DNA of 64,000 nt from contig OZ010586.1 of NCBI GenBank assembly GCA_963932145.1, positions 52,841,669 through 52,905,668 of the forward strand, in the 5' to 3' direction. This document shows positions 10,039 through 21,069 of the stretch, piece by piece (the first letter of the stretch is position 1; each line of letters begins with the position of its first letter). The DNA comes from Acanthosepion lycidas. Taxonomy: Eukaryota; Mollusca; Cephalopoda; Sepiida; Sepiidae. The notes below the pieces were generated by a model. The model was not told the origin of the DNA. It saw nothing but the letters and a program-made list of their open reading frames with translations, and did no database searches. The position numbers and the translations under genes were made by a program.

Positions 10039-11685
10039 TGACATCCATGTATAAACTTGTACATATATACATACTTTTATGTACTTATGGTGATTTACTT
10101 AGCTATGTATTTCAATAAATGAATGTACAAAAACAGTGACATCTTCTTAGGATACTTTTTTAGTAGAATTCAGTGTTAAAAATGATTAAAAAATAAGCTG
10201 ATACATTTAACATAAAAAAATCTTTTATCTTTGTGGACTTCTTGGTAGGAAGTTTAAAGAGCCTATGCTTCAATTTGGTTCCTGTCAACTGAAATGAATT
10301 CTGAAAATTGTTTGTGGCAATTTGTTTTTTTTTTTACTTGTGTGTTACTTTTTAGAGAAGGAAACATTCATTGCAATAAGTCCAGGATGTCTCAATACCA
10401 GAGTTTCAAATTTAGTGTCTGTTGTTGCAAATATTTTGCCCATCTGAAGCAAGACAAATATATTATAGCAAAGAAGAACAAAATAAGAGAGTAGGATATC
10501 CTTTAGGAGATATCAGCCACTAAAGTGATTTGCAAATCTAAAATAAGGCTGCCTTTCTTTACCTATTTCAGACATAAAACCATATTTATAGTCTCTCATT
10601 TATCCAGAAGCCAAAACAGTTTTCTTTGGTTAATACAAATGAACATTTTCTGGGATTCAGGAATTACCTGATCATTTGAAATAAGTCAACACCTATTAAT
10701 TCCACCAGTTGTTAGAGTATTTTCACTGATCTGATAACAATATTTACTGTTTGCCATAAAGCATTTAAAGAACACAATACTATTTTTTAGGTCTTATTTG
10801 GGTACGTAGTTTCACAGATTTTTATTATTCATTCAATCTATACTAGGTGCTCAACACTTATGGCATTGGGCCCAAACTAATTTAAGATTAAGAACTTGTT
10901 AGCACATATTTTTATTAAAACGTTTTTAAGTGCTTAGGTATTTTTCTTAATGAACATTTCTGCAGTGTGATAAGTTAGTAATATCTATTATTCTGGTCTG
11001 AAGTTGGGATTTTATTTCTTAAAAAATTTGTTAAAAAATCACCGTTATCTTTCATAGCACTCATATCCTCCTGGCATCAGTTTAAACTGATGATTCTTTT
11101 TTTTTTCATATAATGTGGCCATTTTGCTTGAAGTTAGTATTTTTTTTCATTTCAGATGAAACCTTGGAAATTTTCCAACACATTTCATTGCAATTTTTAT
11201 TTCCCAAAATTACATTTTATAATTATAGTTTAGATACTTGGAAAACAAAAAAAAAAGTGTTAAACTAAATTATTTCAAATGAATATGGAGTTTCAATTTG
11301 TCAGATTTATTTCATCATAACATAGGTAATTGTGTTGGAATATTATTATAAATAAATAAAAATTAAATATAAAATAATAATAATAATAATAATAATGAAA
11401 ATTATAAATAAAATAAAATAAAACAATAACATAAAAACATTGTATAAAATAAATTAAATAAAAATTAAAAATAATAAAAATACTCCCAGAATGCAACAAA
11501 AAACAAGAAAACATGTCCAACTTCTCTCTGTGATATGACATGTAATAACATGGAGTAAATTCTCCCTTTTATCACATGTATCATAAAACAGTTGTAACCT
11601 AAAAATACACACACCAATACACATTCAAAAATATAAATAAATTGTATGAAATTAACAATTTACCATGCTTTCCCTGTTATTTCTG
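10035..11685. other. AT-rich spacer, no gene recognised
   Basis: Contains an 18-bp perfect palindrome (CATCAGTTTAAACTGATG, 11075-11092), a (TAA)n microsatellite near 11375-11395, and poly-T stretches. A short plus frame at 10356-10494 follows a pyrimidine tract and AG but has no other exon support. Confidence 0.5.
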
Positions 11686-11689
11686 TACA

Positions 11690-12694
11690 TTTTATTTCCT
11701 GTCAAGTATGCTTTTATCTTCATGAACACAAAGATAATTTCTGCTGCCATGATGTGAATGGCACACAAAATTTTGGTGACTGTCAACATGTATAAGAAAA
11801 ACAGCCTATGCACCAACAATTGGAAGATACTATCATTATACTGGCATAGATGAGTGGCAAGAAGAAAGTTATTGTTAAAATAAAGTCATAAGAAGTCTTG
11901 CTTACAGTTTGCCACAAGCCATGTTGGAGATACATCAAACATGTGGAAGAAGGTGCTCTGGTTATATAAAACCAAAATTGAACTTTCTGGTCTTAATCCA
12001 AAATGCTACATGTGGTGGAAGCCTAACACTGCACATCTTACCTTTGAACACACAATCATCACTGTAAAACATGCTAGTGACAGTATCATGCAATGGGGAT
12101 TCTTTTCTTCAACAGGGGATAGAGGAAGTCAAATACAAGGTAATCCTCAAAACATGCTACAATATGCAAAAACTTGTGGCTAGGGTGAAGGTTCACTTTC
12201 CAGCAGGGCAATGACCCTAAACATACAGCCAGAACTACAATGAAATTGTTTAAATGAAAGCATATTAATGTATTAGAATGGCCCAGTCAAAGTTCACATC
12301 TAAGTCCACTTGAGAATCTGTAGCAAGACTTGAAAATTAGTGTCCATGGATTGTCTCTATCCAATCCGACTAATCTTGAACTATTTTGGTAAAAGTTTGA
12401 CAAAATTTTCAGTCTCTAGATGAGCAAAGCTTGTAGAGACATACCTCAAAAGATTGCAGCTGAAATTGCAATGAAAGGTAGTTCTAAAAGCTATTAACTC
12501 ATTGAGTGGTAAATACTTAGGCATCCAAGAGATGACTGCTTTGTTGTCCTAATTATTATTTGTATCTCAATTTTGAACTTTCAAAGCAATGTGTGTAGTA
12601 AAAAGACTGTTTAATTCAATCTGAATCCCAAATAGTAATGCTACAAAAGGTAAGAAAGTTTAAGGTGGATGGTGAATACTTATGCAAAGCACTG
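11690..12694 (+). pseudogene. Tc1-type transposase pseudogene, 5' truncated
   Basis: Frame 11941-12183 gives the Tc1 core (MWKKVLWLYKTKIELSG, then IMQWGFFSSTGDRG). After a stop it continues with QQGNDPKHTARTTMKLF (second aspartate), VLEWPSQSSHLSPLENL (the DD34E glutamate) and a C-terminal CRDIPQKIAAEI. The 3' terminus ends TATGCAAAGCACTG followed by TA, the usual Tc1 end (CAGTGC... inverted). A related subterminal repeat lies near 12510 (GTAAATACTTAGGCATCC), suggesting IR/DR ends. No matching left terminus was found, and stops break the ORF. Confidence 0.85.
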
Positions 12695-12784
12695 TATATG
12701 TCAAGCTTTCAGCAGGCAAAAATAAAAATGAGGAGAGATGTAAGATTTAAAAACATGGCTAAGATGGAGAGATCCACATTATTA

Positions 12785-13012
12785 TGTTGTTGACAATCTT
12801 TATTTCAGGTGATTCTCACTTGTGGAACTTTCTTCCAGCTTCTTACTTTCCAGTAAAATTTGACCTTTAAAAATTTAATCCTTTTAATTTCTATTGTTTT
12901 ATTGTTCTTACTCCTTAATAATATTTTTCTTATATTCTTTCATACTCAGTAACTCTCTGCATATTAGTGGCCTTGTTGCCTTCTTCGGGGTCAAATATTT
13001 TTAAAGAATTTC
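12785..13012 (+). pseudogene. LINE-B 3' terminal fragment
   Basis: Reads CDSHLWNFLPASYFPV, equivalent to the SCLWNS.PFTCFP segment of other copies, then the conserved 'CILVALLPS' tail and a 3' end ...TCAAATATTTTTAAAG. Strongly diverged. Confidence 0.65.
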
Positions 13013-13695
13013 TAGAATTTTACAGTGATTAGCATCAAAAAATAATTCTTAAATATATTTTATTACTGATGGACTATGAATCAGCATAGAAAGTAAAATT
13101 TATGAACATAACAATGTGTGCACTTTTACTTTTTCAAGATAGTTGTACCAATTTTATTTGACATTAACATATGTCTCCCCAACACTTCTATAAATAATAA
13201 ATGAGATTTTATTATACGAAGGTGGATAAGAAGATGAATACTGAAAAAGTTGAATCTAATACTAAGTGTTATATGTTTTCTAACAAGTGATTTCAATGTT
13301 CCCCAGATGAAGAAAAAAAGTAAAGTAAGATACAAAATTAAATGCATATATAAGGAGGTGCTGAAAAATTTCAGTCATACACCCCAACAAAATAGCCTTT
13401 TTGAAAATAAAAATATGTTCCATTATTTAGTTCTATACCAGGCTACATCGGAGGTGAAAAAAAAAACAAACTTGGAGAGTTAAAAGGAAATAACTGATAC
13501 AGAGATATTTGGAAGAGTCATGGCATATGGAAATAGAAAAATCTAGCCTGTTGGAGGAAATAAAGTGTTCAGTTCAAAATTCCATTCACCTGAAGAAGCA
13601 TACAACAACCAAAATGACGTGAATATGGCAACAAACAAAGATAAGTCCAAATACTGTAAATAGTGTAAACAATTACAATACTTCATTTCAGAAAT
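13013..13695. other. Unassigned sequence with a GGTGCTGAAAAATTTC motif
   Basis: No ORF of known family. Near 13358 it has GGTGCTGAAAAATTTCAGTC, similar to GGTGCTGAAAAGTTTCCAGT near 38036 and to the ends of the small element at 57985-58076, so a MITE-derived end may lie here. Confidence 0.35.
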
Positions 13696-13699
13696 ATAG

Positions 13700-13945
13700 A
13701 CAGATACAGAAAGAGAGATTCCTAAGACATAATGAGGAAAGTGGGCTTGAAGAATTTGACACTCACAGAAGACAAGAGGGACAAAGAAAAACAATGAGTA
13801 AACTATCTAACAATCTTGTATAAATATATGGCAGAACAGAGACTTGAAGGCATAGTAAAAAGACAAACATTGCTAATACAAACAAGAGATAGCAAGTTGT
13901 AGAGAGCCATGATTGCCAACATCTTGAAGGATGTATTTGCTACTT
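13700..13945 (+). pseudogene. LINE-A 3' fragment
   Basis: Corresponds to the final segment of LINE-A: ...CATAATGAGGAAAGTGGGCT, GAGGGACAAAGAAAAACAAT, then GTAGAGAGCCATGATTGCCA. Translated, it gives the HNEESGLEEF and TMSKLSNNL-type residues of that family with stops. Confidence 0.65.
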
Positions 13946-14159
13946 GATTATATTTAAACAAAAACCTCAAAAGTTTCAGAAAATGTTTTAATTATTTGAT
14001 CTGGCATTATGTCAACATTTCATTGATTTCTGAGGATATTCTCAGACTTAAGCCTAGGAGAATAAATGACAAAAATAAGATTAGGAATGGACAGTGCTGG
14101 CAAATAATATAATAAAGTAACTTTTTTTTTATTACAATGAGCTGCAAAATAACTGTAGA

Positions 14160-14920
14160 GTATGAATACGACCAGTAGGGCAGTCATGCAGCACCTGATC
14201 AGGTCAGGGGGGATCCTGACAAGGTCCTCTGCCAGTGCTGGAAAGAATGGGCCGTACCTCAGGACATAAGAGATGCTAAGATTGTCATCCTATACAAGAA
14301 CAAGGGTGAGCAAATTGACTGCAACAACTACAGAGGCATCTCACTACTCAGTGTTCTGGGCAAAGTCTCCACTCAGGTCATCTTGGTCTGCCTGCAGAAG
14401 CTTGCTGAAGGTGACTACACAGTGTCACAATGTGGTTTTCAAGCTGAAAGATCAACGGTAGACATGGTCTTCTTTTGCCAGCTCCAGGAAAAGTGCAGAG
14501 GACAGAAGATGCCCCTGCATGTCGCTTTTATCAATCCCACCAAGACATTTGATCTCATCAGCAAAGAAGGCCTCTTCAGAATCCTCCCCAAGATTGGATG
14601 CCCACTCAAGCTGCAGAGCTTGATTGAGTCCTTCCATAGTGACATGCAGGCACTGTGCAGTTCTCTAAGTCCTTCAACATCTGCAGTGGGGTCAAAGAGG
14701 GCTGCGTCCTCGCCCCCAATCTCTTCAAGATCTTCTTTGCTCTGCTTCTGAAGCATGAATTTGGCACAAGAGAAGGGATTTACCTGCATACAAGATCAGA
14801 TGGCAGGCTGTTCAATCTTGTCCACCTGAGCTAGGACCAAAGTAAGTGAAGCTCTTGTCAGAGACATGCTTTTTGCCAATGATGCAGCAGTAGCAACTCA
14901 CACTCAAAATTACTATGATC
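14160..14920 (+). pseudogene. Non-LTR reverse transcriptase fragment (RTE/jockey-like), GC-richer
   Basis: Two overlapping frames encode an RT core: YKNKGEQIDCNNYRGISLLS (RT motif 1-2), VSQCGFQAERSTVDMVFF, PLHVAFINPTKTFDL (motif A, normally FIDLTKAFD), FNICSGVKEGCVLAPNLFKI (motif B, about 14675-14740), then VRDMLFANDAAVATHT (motif C, normally FADDA). Changes D to N in motif A and motif C would abolish catalysis. A frameshift sits near 14670. Clearly higher GC than its surroundings. No endonuclease is attached; a matching endonuclease piece lies at 24317. Confidence 0.85.
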
Positions 14921-14924
14921 ATCA

Positions 14925-15690
14925 ACATCAAAGTGGCAACAAGCTCATAATAAACATCATCATTTACAGTTTTGTCTTATACTATGGATATCAGATAAAA
15001 TCATGAAAATTTATCTAAATTTGTCTTACCTATAGGTCACCTTATATGTGGAAATATACAGTAATTGTCTTTATGCATTTAAATATAATGATACAGACTT
15101 GATTGACAAAAAGTTTCTAATTTTTAAGCCATCAATGGATTTCTTAATCCAAAGTTTTTAATGGATTTTTTTTAATCTAACTTTATTTCGTATTACTACA
15201 AACATTATACGTGCATGAGTAGACAGCCTGTTGTTTTTTTCATAACCAGGGAAAGTAATGTCTACTTGCCTAGAGGTCTAAAGTCTTATTTAAAAAAATG
15301 TGCCTTCTGACAAGGACTTGAACATGAGTTCCTTTTTATAATCTAGGAAAACATTTTCCAACTAAGTTTAATGTCCTAGCATCCAGTGGTTCTGTGATGA
15401 AGTACACTTTGCTTCAAAGTGGTTTCCTTGATGGATAAAGGAAATACAGGTTCCATTCCTGTTGGGAGTGTGACATTTTTCTTTTTTTTCTTTCATTGGA
15501 CTTGTTGATATCTAGGCTGTCTGATATTAATTTCAATGTTTAAATTAATTTTGATTTCTATTCAAAGACATATACACATGAAATATGACAGTTTATAGCA
15601 AGGAGGAATAGGGTCAGATTAAAATATTCCCTGAATTGGTTAAAAAACTTATATGAAAAAAACAAATGCATCAATCAAAACATTAGAAGA
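14925..15690. other. AT-rich spacer with possible SINE-like segment
   Basis: Near 15360-15470 there is a box A-like GATGGATAAAGG and a box B-like AGGTTCCATTCCTG, suggesting a weak tRNA-derived remnant. The rest is unassigned. Confidence 0.3.
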
Positions 15691-15697
15691 TAAGAGA

Positions 15698-16790
15698 GGC
15701 ACTTCAACATGGTGTAATGGTTAACAATCTTGTCTTGCTAGATCAATTGTGACTGAATAGTGATTTTGATCCTCACTGGGTGCTCCATACTTTTAGCCTT
15801 GTTTCACATCTAAGCCATGCTTAGTAAATTAAGTGGCACTTCCATGTGGTGTAATGGTTAACAATCTTGTCTTGCTAAATCAATTGTGACTGAATAGTGA
15901 TTTTGATCCTCACTGGGTGCTCCATACTTTTAGCCTTGTTTCACATCTAAGCCATGCTTAGTAAATTAAGTGGCACTTCCATGTGGTGTAATGGTTAACA
16001 ATCTTGTCTTGCTAGATCAATTGTGACTGAATAGTGATTTTGATCCTCACTGGGTGCTCCATACTTTTAGCCTTGTTTCACATCTAAGCCATGCTTAGTA
16101 AATTAAGTGGCACTTCCATGTGGTGTAATGGTTAACAATCTTGTCTTGCTAGATCAATTGTGACTGAATAGTGATTTTGATCCTCACTGGGTGCTCCATA
16201 CTTTTAGCCTTGTTTCACATCTAAGCCATGCTTAGTAAATTAAGTGGCACTTCCATGTGGTGTAATGGTTAACAATCTTGTCTTGCTAGATCAATTGTGA
16301 CTGAATAGTGATTTTGATCCTCACTGGGTGCTCCATACTTTTAGCCTTGTTTCACATCTAAGCCATGCTTAGTAAATTAAGTGGCACTTCCATGTGGTGT
16401 AATGGTTAACAATCTTGTCTTGCTAGATCAATTGTGACTGAATAGTGATTTTGATCCTCACTGGGTGCTCCATACTTTTAGCCTTGTTTCACATCTAAGC
16501 CATGCTTAGTAAATTAAGTGGCACTTCCATGTGGTGTAATGGTTAACAATCTTGTCTTGCTAGATCAATTGTGACTGAATAGTGATTTTGATCCTCACTG
16601 GGTGCTCCATACTTTTAGCCTTGTTTCACATCTAAGCCATGCTTAGTAAATTAAGTGGCACTTCCATGTGGTGTAATGGTTAACAATCTTGTCTTGCTAG
16701 ATCAGTTGTGACTGAATAGTGATTTTGATCCTCACTGGGTGCCAAATACTTTGGGCTTTGTGCTATATCTAAACTACACTTAGTAAATCA
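15698..16790 (+). repeat. Tandem array of eight 137-bp tRNA-like (SINE-derived) units
   Basis: The box A-like string GGTGTAATGGTTAAC starts at 15711, 15848, 15985, 16122, 16259, 16396, 16533 and 16670, exactly 137 bp apart. Units 2-7 are almost identical (single changes such as GCTAAATC versus GCTAGATC). Unit 1 differs at its first few bases and unit 8 diverges after 16740. Each unit has a tRNA-style box A (TGGTGTAATGG) and, 60-65 nt later, a box B-like ATTTTGATCC, followed by about 50 nt of unrelated tail ending TTAGTAAATTAAGT. This looks like a SINE or tRNA pseudogene recently amplified in tandem. No protein coding. Confidence 0.95.
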
Positions 16791-16904
16791 TGATTAGAAA
16801 ACAAGAGAAAATTATTTTGTATAATATAGTCGTTCATTTCATTAGTGTTTTTCATACTGGCTCAAATGCAATTTCAAGTTAATATTTATCTATCTTCTAT
16901 GCCA

Positions 16905-17255
16905 AGTATTTTATTCGATTGATTTTTTAATAGCATATCAACACTTTGTGAGTTATTTAATGTTGAAATCTAAATATTTTGAACACAATTTTATGGCTTC
17001 AACTACAGATAAAATGTACTGTTGGTCATTTTGCTATAAAATGTATTGTTAGTAATTCTGCTTGAAAAATGTATTGTTAGTAATTTTACTATAAATATGT
17101 ATCACTAGTAAATTTTTTTATATAAAATGTATTGCTTGTATTTTTACTTCAAAAATGTATTTTCATACTTTCATAGTGTTTTGTTTTTGTTTGATGGTTC
17201 ACTATTTGTCCATAGCTGGGACCCTAACAGGTACTACAACCCTGGATCATGGTGA
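16905..17255 (+). repeat. Dispersed repeat, copy 1, with internal about 28-bp minisatellite
   Basis: Starts around TTTATGGCTTCAACTACAG and carries five to six diverged units like ATTGTTAGTAATTTTACT...AAATGT (17020-17165), then CATAGTGTTTTGTTTTTGTT and CACTATTTGTCCATAGCTGG. The same order occurs inverted at 52865-54900, where a Tc1 element interrupts it. Function unknown; no coding signal. Confidence 0.75.
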
Positions 17256-17399
17256 GCCTGGAAACAACAGCAATTAAGAAGTGTTTCCATGCTACTCAAA
17301 ACCTCCACATCTCCAGATCAGAGGTCTTGATCACAAATGTAGTTTATCATCATAGACAATACCAACTAAAATTCTGCTTCAGGTCTTCTATATTTGGGA

Positions 17400-17700
17400 A
17401 GTGTTTTAACAGACAAAGAGAAATGGAACACCGAAATCTGAAGGTTCATTGAAATAGGGAAAGTTGACTTCCAAAAGTTAAATAATGTATGAAGAAATAG
17501 GAAAATTTCATTTGAAACAAAGAAAAGAGTGTTTGATTTCTATGTAATATCAATATGGCAGTAAATGTTGGATAATTTTCTTCCGGAGACTTGAAGAGAA
17601 GAATGTTCTACAGAAGAAATTGAGAATAAAATGGATAGCTGTGTGGAAATTTTAAGGAAGATAGAAACAAAATGAACATTAGGATCTTTCAAAATGATTT
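17400..17700 (+). pseudogene. LINE-A fragment (RT C-terminal region)
   Basis: Begins ATGGAACACCGAAATCTGAA and matches 23065-23300 block by block (GAAACAAAGAAAAGAG, ...TGTTGGA..ATTTTCTTCC, GTTCTACAGAAG). It encodes, with stops, the post-RT segment of LINE-A normally reading ...LLYG.ECW.... Confidence 0.65.
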
Positions 17701-17756
17701 TACAAAGGAATTTATTCTTACCCTACTATTTTTGCCTCTCTTTCAGAAGTTTTTTT

Positions 17757-18330
17757 CTTTTTAATAATTTCGCCCCAAACAAGGTGGGAATGCTACTAGT
17801 ATGCAGGTGAACACAGGGAGTGAAAGTGATAGAAAAGACTGGGTATAAGGAGAATTGGGGAAAGGACAAAAGATGAATGGGATTTAAGTAGACAGAAGAT
17901 GGTGATTGACTTTGCATTTAAATTTTGAAGATAGTAGTTATCAGGGAAGCAAGTAAATGGAAGGGAGATACACAGGTGGGAATTGCAAGAAAAGAAACTA
18001 TTGGAGTAGAAGTAGCAGTTGCATTTAGCTATATGAACAGTAAATGGGTGTGACCTAAATGTCAGTCTAGTAGCACATTTAAACTCATGTAGTTGGAGCA
18101 CTAAGGAAAAAAGCTATTCAGAGCAGTTGCTATGAAAATATTTGTAAAAAAAGACAGGGGGAATCTACACCATTGTTGGTGAGAAAGTGACTGAAATTGA
18201 GATGCCATGTCAGGATCGATTACCTTGCAGATCCTTCTTTGGATTTTGCCAAGAGCCTCAAGGTGAATAGCAGGAGCACCAGGCTAGATATGGCAGCAGT
18301 TTTCAATGCCCTTCAAATGGTAGATTTGTA
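17757..18330 (-). pseudogene. LINE-B 3' region
   Basis: Reverse-strand copy from the 3' terminus (AATAATTTCGCCCCAAACAAGG) through CAGAAGATGGTGATTGAC, GAAGCAAGTAAATGGAAG and AGAAAGTGACTGAAATTGAG, equivalent to the plus-strand copy at 3850-4565. Frame 17796-18101 includes LHEFKCATRLTFRSHPFTV, a family hallmark. Broken by frameshifts. Confidence 0.8.
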
Positions 18331-19070
18331 AACAAGCAAAATGTATATGTTGTAGAATATAAATATTTGTCCTCTTACACTGAAAACTAATGAGGGATAT
18401 GTGATTGAAAAAGAGTTTTATCTCTGTCATTTGTTAGATAAATTGTTTTTCTTTGTTTGGAAATCCATACTCAACTGGAATCTCTGATAATTGAATATAT
18501 TTTATTAAGATAGTTTACAGTAACTCATACAAAACAATGTATGTATATACTGTCATTTTTTATGAAATGTCAGGACTTATTTTAAGTAAGTTTTGTATGT
18601 TATCTAAACCTTAGTATGGTTTCTTAGATAATTATTTTGCGGAAGATTGAAGTATATGAAAGAAAAATGAAATCTACAAGACCCTAATTAAACAAAATCA
18701 AGAAAAGTTTAATGTAAACAAAATTACTTAAAATTGTTAAAGAACAAAAATTGTGCCGCCATTTTAGCAAATAAAAACCACGGTTTACCATTATCTTTTA
18801 TTACATTATTTCCTGTTCTGTTCCATCCATATCTCTTAAAATAAAAGTGGTTGTGACAAAATAAAATAAAGGTTAGTGAAGAACCTTGAAAGCATTTTTA
18901 AGCTTACAGTACAACTGAACCTTTACAAAATATGTGCATAAGAATGTATAAGAACATGTTTTTTTTATTAATTCATTTTTTATTGTTTATCAACACTTTC
19001 TAGTTTATTTAAAGCCAGAAAATATTTTTAAATTGTAAGAATTTTGTTAGATAATAATAATTTTGTGATA
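18331..19070. other. AT-rich spacer, nothing recognised
   Basis: No protein similarity, tRNA boxes or terminal repeats noted. Confidence 0.5.
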
Positions 19071-19074
19071 CAAT

Positions 19075-19215
19075 GGGAAAAGGTGGTTTCACACCTTTCC
19101 CAAGAGAATTTGTGCATACAGGAATACCTACTGGAATTGGAACTTAGCTCTCTAATTAACAATTCCATGTCTTTATCCATTACACCATCTAAACACCCAA
19201 GCTTACTAAACCTGC
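19075..19215 (-). mobile_element. tRNA-derived SINE-like sequence
   Basis: Read on the minus strand: TTTAGATGGTGTAATGGATAAAG (box A region TGGTGTAATGG) followed about 35 nt later by CTAAGTTCCAATTCCAG, similar to box B. Box A is identical to that in the 137-bp array at 15.7-16.8 kb, so the two may share an ancestor. The tail is undefined. Confidence 0.5.
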
Positions 19216-19269
19216 TATTTCTAAGTGGTCACCCATACAAGGTACTGACCATGTTCGATTCTTCTTAAC

Positions 19270-20500
19270 TTCAATGATCATACAGAAACACTGGTGTTCC
19301 AATGTGATGTGACCATAAGCTGTGTAATAACAGGAATAGAGAGAGATATATGGAAATATGTAGGAATAAAATGAAGAATTATTTAAGTATATAGTTTGGA
19401 CTTGAATATATAAGAAATGACATTAGCTAAATAATATTAAAAAAATTAATAAAGTTAAAATAAAGTATAACAATAACAATTTAGTGGGCCAGTAATTGTA
19501 AGTTCAATCCCTGGTCCAGCTAGTACAGACTCAGTGGAAGCAAGACTAGTAATAACAAGGAAGTACTAAAAAGAGATCCATATTAGATATCCCTAGATAC
19601 AGAAAGCAGAATGAGAACAATTTATCCCTGTAGATTGAATAAAGGATTCAGTTTGAAATTCACTGAATGTTACCTAGAAAAAGAGATACTTAAAAAAGGT
19701 CAGAGGGCACAATGGTTGAAATGTTTTGATGATAATAACAAAGATGAGGACATTAGTCTGACTGTAAATAATGTAAATAATAACAACGCATTATCCTAGG
19801 AATTCAGACAGAAATAAACCATAATACATCAAGTAATGAATATATTTGTACAATCAAAATATTTAATCCTTATCTCTAAACAATTATCTTTCATATATAA
19901 CAGCAAATAAATATGGAGTTCTCTCTTTCAATTATTCATTCTGTAAAATCATGATATACAATCTGATCTTTTTTTTTTTTGGTAGGGTTGGGTAACAAAG
20001 AGCAACTTCTTTTATATTTCCCAAGGTCAGAAGTGGCTAAAACATCTGATTATAGTTTTCCAATGAAAAAAAAGGGAGATAAAAATGGAGTATAAAATGT
20101 CAATATTTTTTATGTAAGTAATCATCAAAATAAATAAACATTTGCTTTTTTATTATTGGTCTCACTGATCTTGTCTCTTTTTTTTAATCTTAATATTTCA
20201 ATTGTTAATCTTCAAACTTCATTAAGTCAAAACCAATATATCCTCTCTGATGGACAATAACATATGATGAAGGAAATTATGGCTATTTTGTGATTTGTAA
20301 GCAAGATCTATAATCCATTATTTATTTTGGGGTAGAGTCAAGCAATCATTTGCAATCATTCATCAGAAAGTATACTTATATTTCTAATGTAAAATGGAGA
20401 TAACTGATCATTATTCATGAACAAAAAAGATGAATGGACCAATATCAGGAAATTCTCAATATTGTGACAGAGATAATTTTAGGAAATCAATAAATGATTC
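19270..20500. other. AT-rich spacer with weak SINE fragment
   Basis: A box B-like TAAGTTCAATCCCTG occurs near 19498 without an obvious box A. The short plus frame 19611-19799 has no family resemblance. Nothing else recognised. Confidence 0.35.
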
Positions 20501-20505
20501 AGTAT

Positions 20506-20657
20506 TTATATTGAAATATTGGCAACTTTCATAAAACATGATTCATGAACTGGTAAAGAAAATACGAAAAATTGGGAAAGGCGGCATTCTCCACAACCAC
20601 AGCATTTTGATATACTTCCATATTTGTTTGCCAAAGAACTGATTACCAATGCAAATG
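20506..20657 (-). CDS. Candidate terminal exon (host gene, tentative)
   Basis: On the minus strand a pyrimidine-rich stretch ends in CTTTAG, then an open segment begins in phase 1: FALVISSLANKYGSI, SKCCGCGECRLSQ, ending FMKVANISI-stop. It is cysteine-containing and not low complexity. It would join in frame to the 40-nt candidate exon at 20752-20791 using the weak donor GTAACC. The protein is not recognised. RNA evidence is needed to believe it. Confidence 0.25.
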
Positions 20658-20751
20658 CTAAAGTTTTCAAGTAAGACAAAATCAAGAGACAAAAGAAACT
20701 CAGAAAATCAATGATACTCGGCACGTTCCAGTCATTATTAAACTAGGTTAC

Positions 20752-20791
20752 TAAGATATACATCACACAAGATAACCGAATGACCATTTCC
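20752..20791 (-). CDS. Candidate small middle exon, or terminal exon ending at 20738
   Basis: The minus-strand acceptor TTCTGTTCTGGACTCTCTCAG is strong and opens phase 0 coding GNGHSVILCDVYL, compatible with the donor at 20910. If not spliced at GTAACC (20746-20751) the frame runs to a TAA at 20738-20740, giving an alternative last exon. Product unknown. Confidence 0.25.
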
Positions 20792-20910
20792 CTGAGAGAG
20801 TCCAGAACAGAATAAAAATTGTTGTTATGAGCCAATATCTACTTTTAACCACAAGGACTACAAATGAATTATTTGAAAGTAAAACTGGAAATTTAGGCAA
20901 ACATACTTAC

Positions 20911-21068
20911 AAGATAGTAACATTCAACATGTGAACACAGATCTTTATAAAGCAGATAAAGTGCAGATAACTGATGTCTGCACTTATGGACTGATTTACT
21001 GCACCAATAATCTGTGCCTTGAGGGAAGATTGCTGTGAATTGTAGCAGCCATTTTTCCAGAGAGAAGA
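20911..21068 (-). CDS. Candidate internal exon (host gene, tentative)
   Basis: A 158-nt minus-strand segment bounded by an acceptor (TTTTTAG) and an excellent donor GTAAGTATG (RC of 20902-20910). It encodes about 52 residues including LEKWLLQFTAIFPQGTDYW and CSKSVHKCRHQLSALYL. The length is 2 + 52 codons, entering in phase 1 and leaving in phase 0, and phase 0 matches the acceptor 119 bp downstream. It is not a recognised domain. It is the best candidate for genuine host coding sequence on this strand. Confidence 0.35.
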
Positions 21069-21069
21069 C

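Noticed and set aside
10356-10494. Possible exon after a T-rich tract and TTTTAG
   Set aside because: Poly-T makes such acceptors common here; no donor or second exon in phase and no recognisable peptide.
14439-14789. Minus-strand frames of 116 and 61 codons
   Set aside because: Antisense shadows of the GC-richer reverse transcriptase fragment on the plus strand.
15361-15480. Functional tRNA gene
   Set aside because: Only weak box A and box B similarity, with no acceptor or anticodon stem that pairs.
15698-16790. CRISPR-like array
   Set aside because: The repeated unit is 137 bp head-to-tail with no unique spacers, and the DNA is animal-like; it is a satellite-type array.
17249-17452. 67-codon plus frame starting MVSLETTAIKK
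   Set aside because: Runs from the end of a dispersed repeat into LINE-A sequence; a chimera of two repeats.
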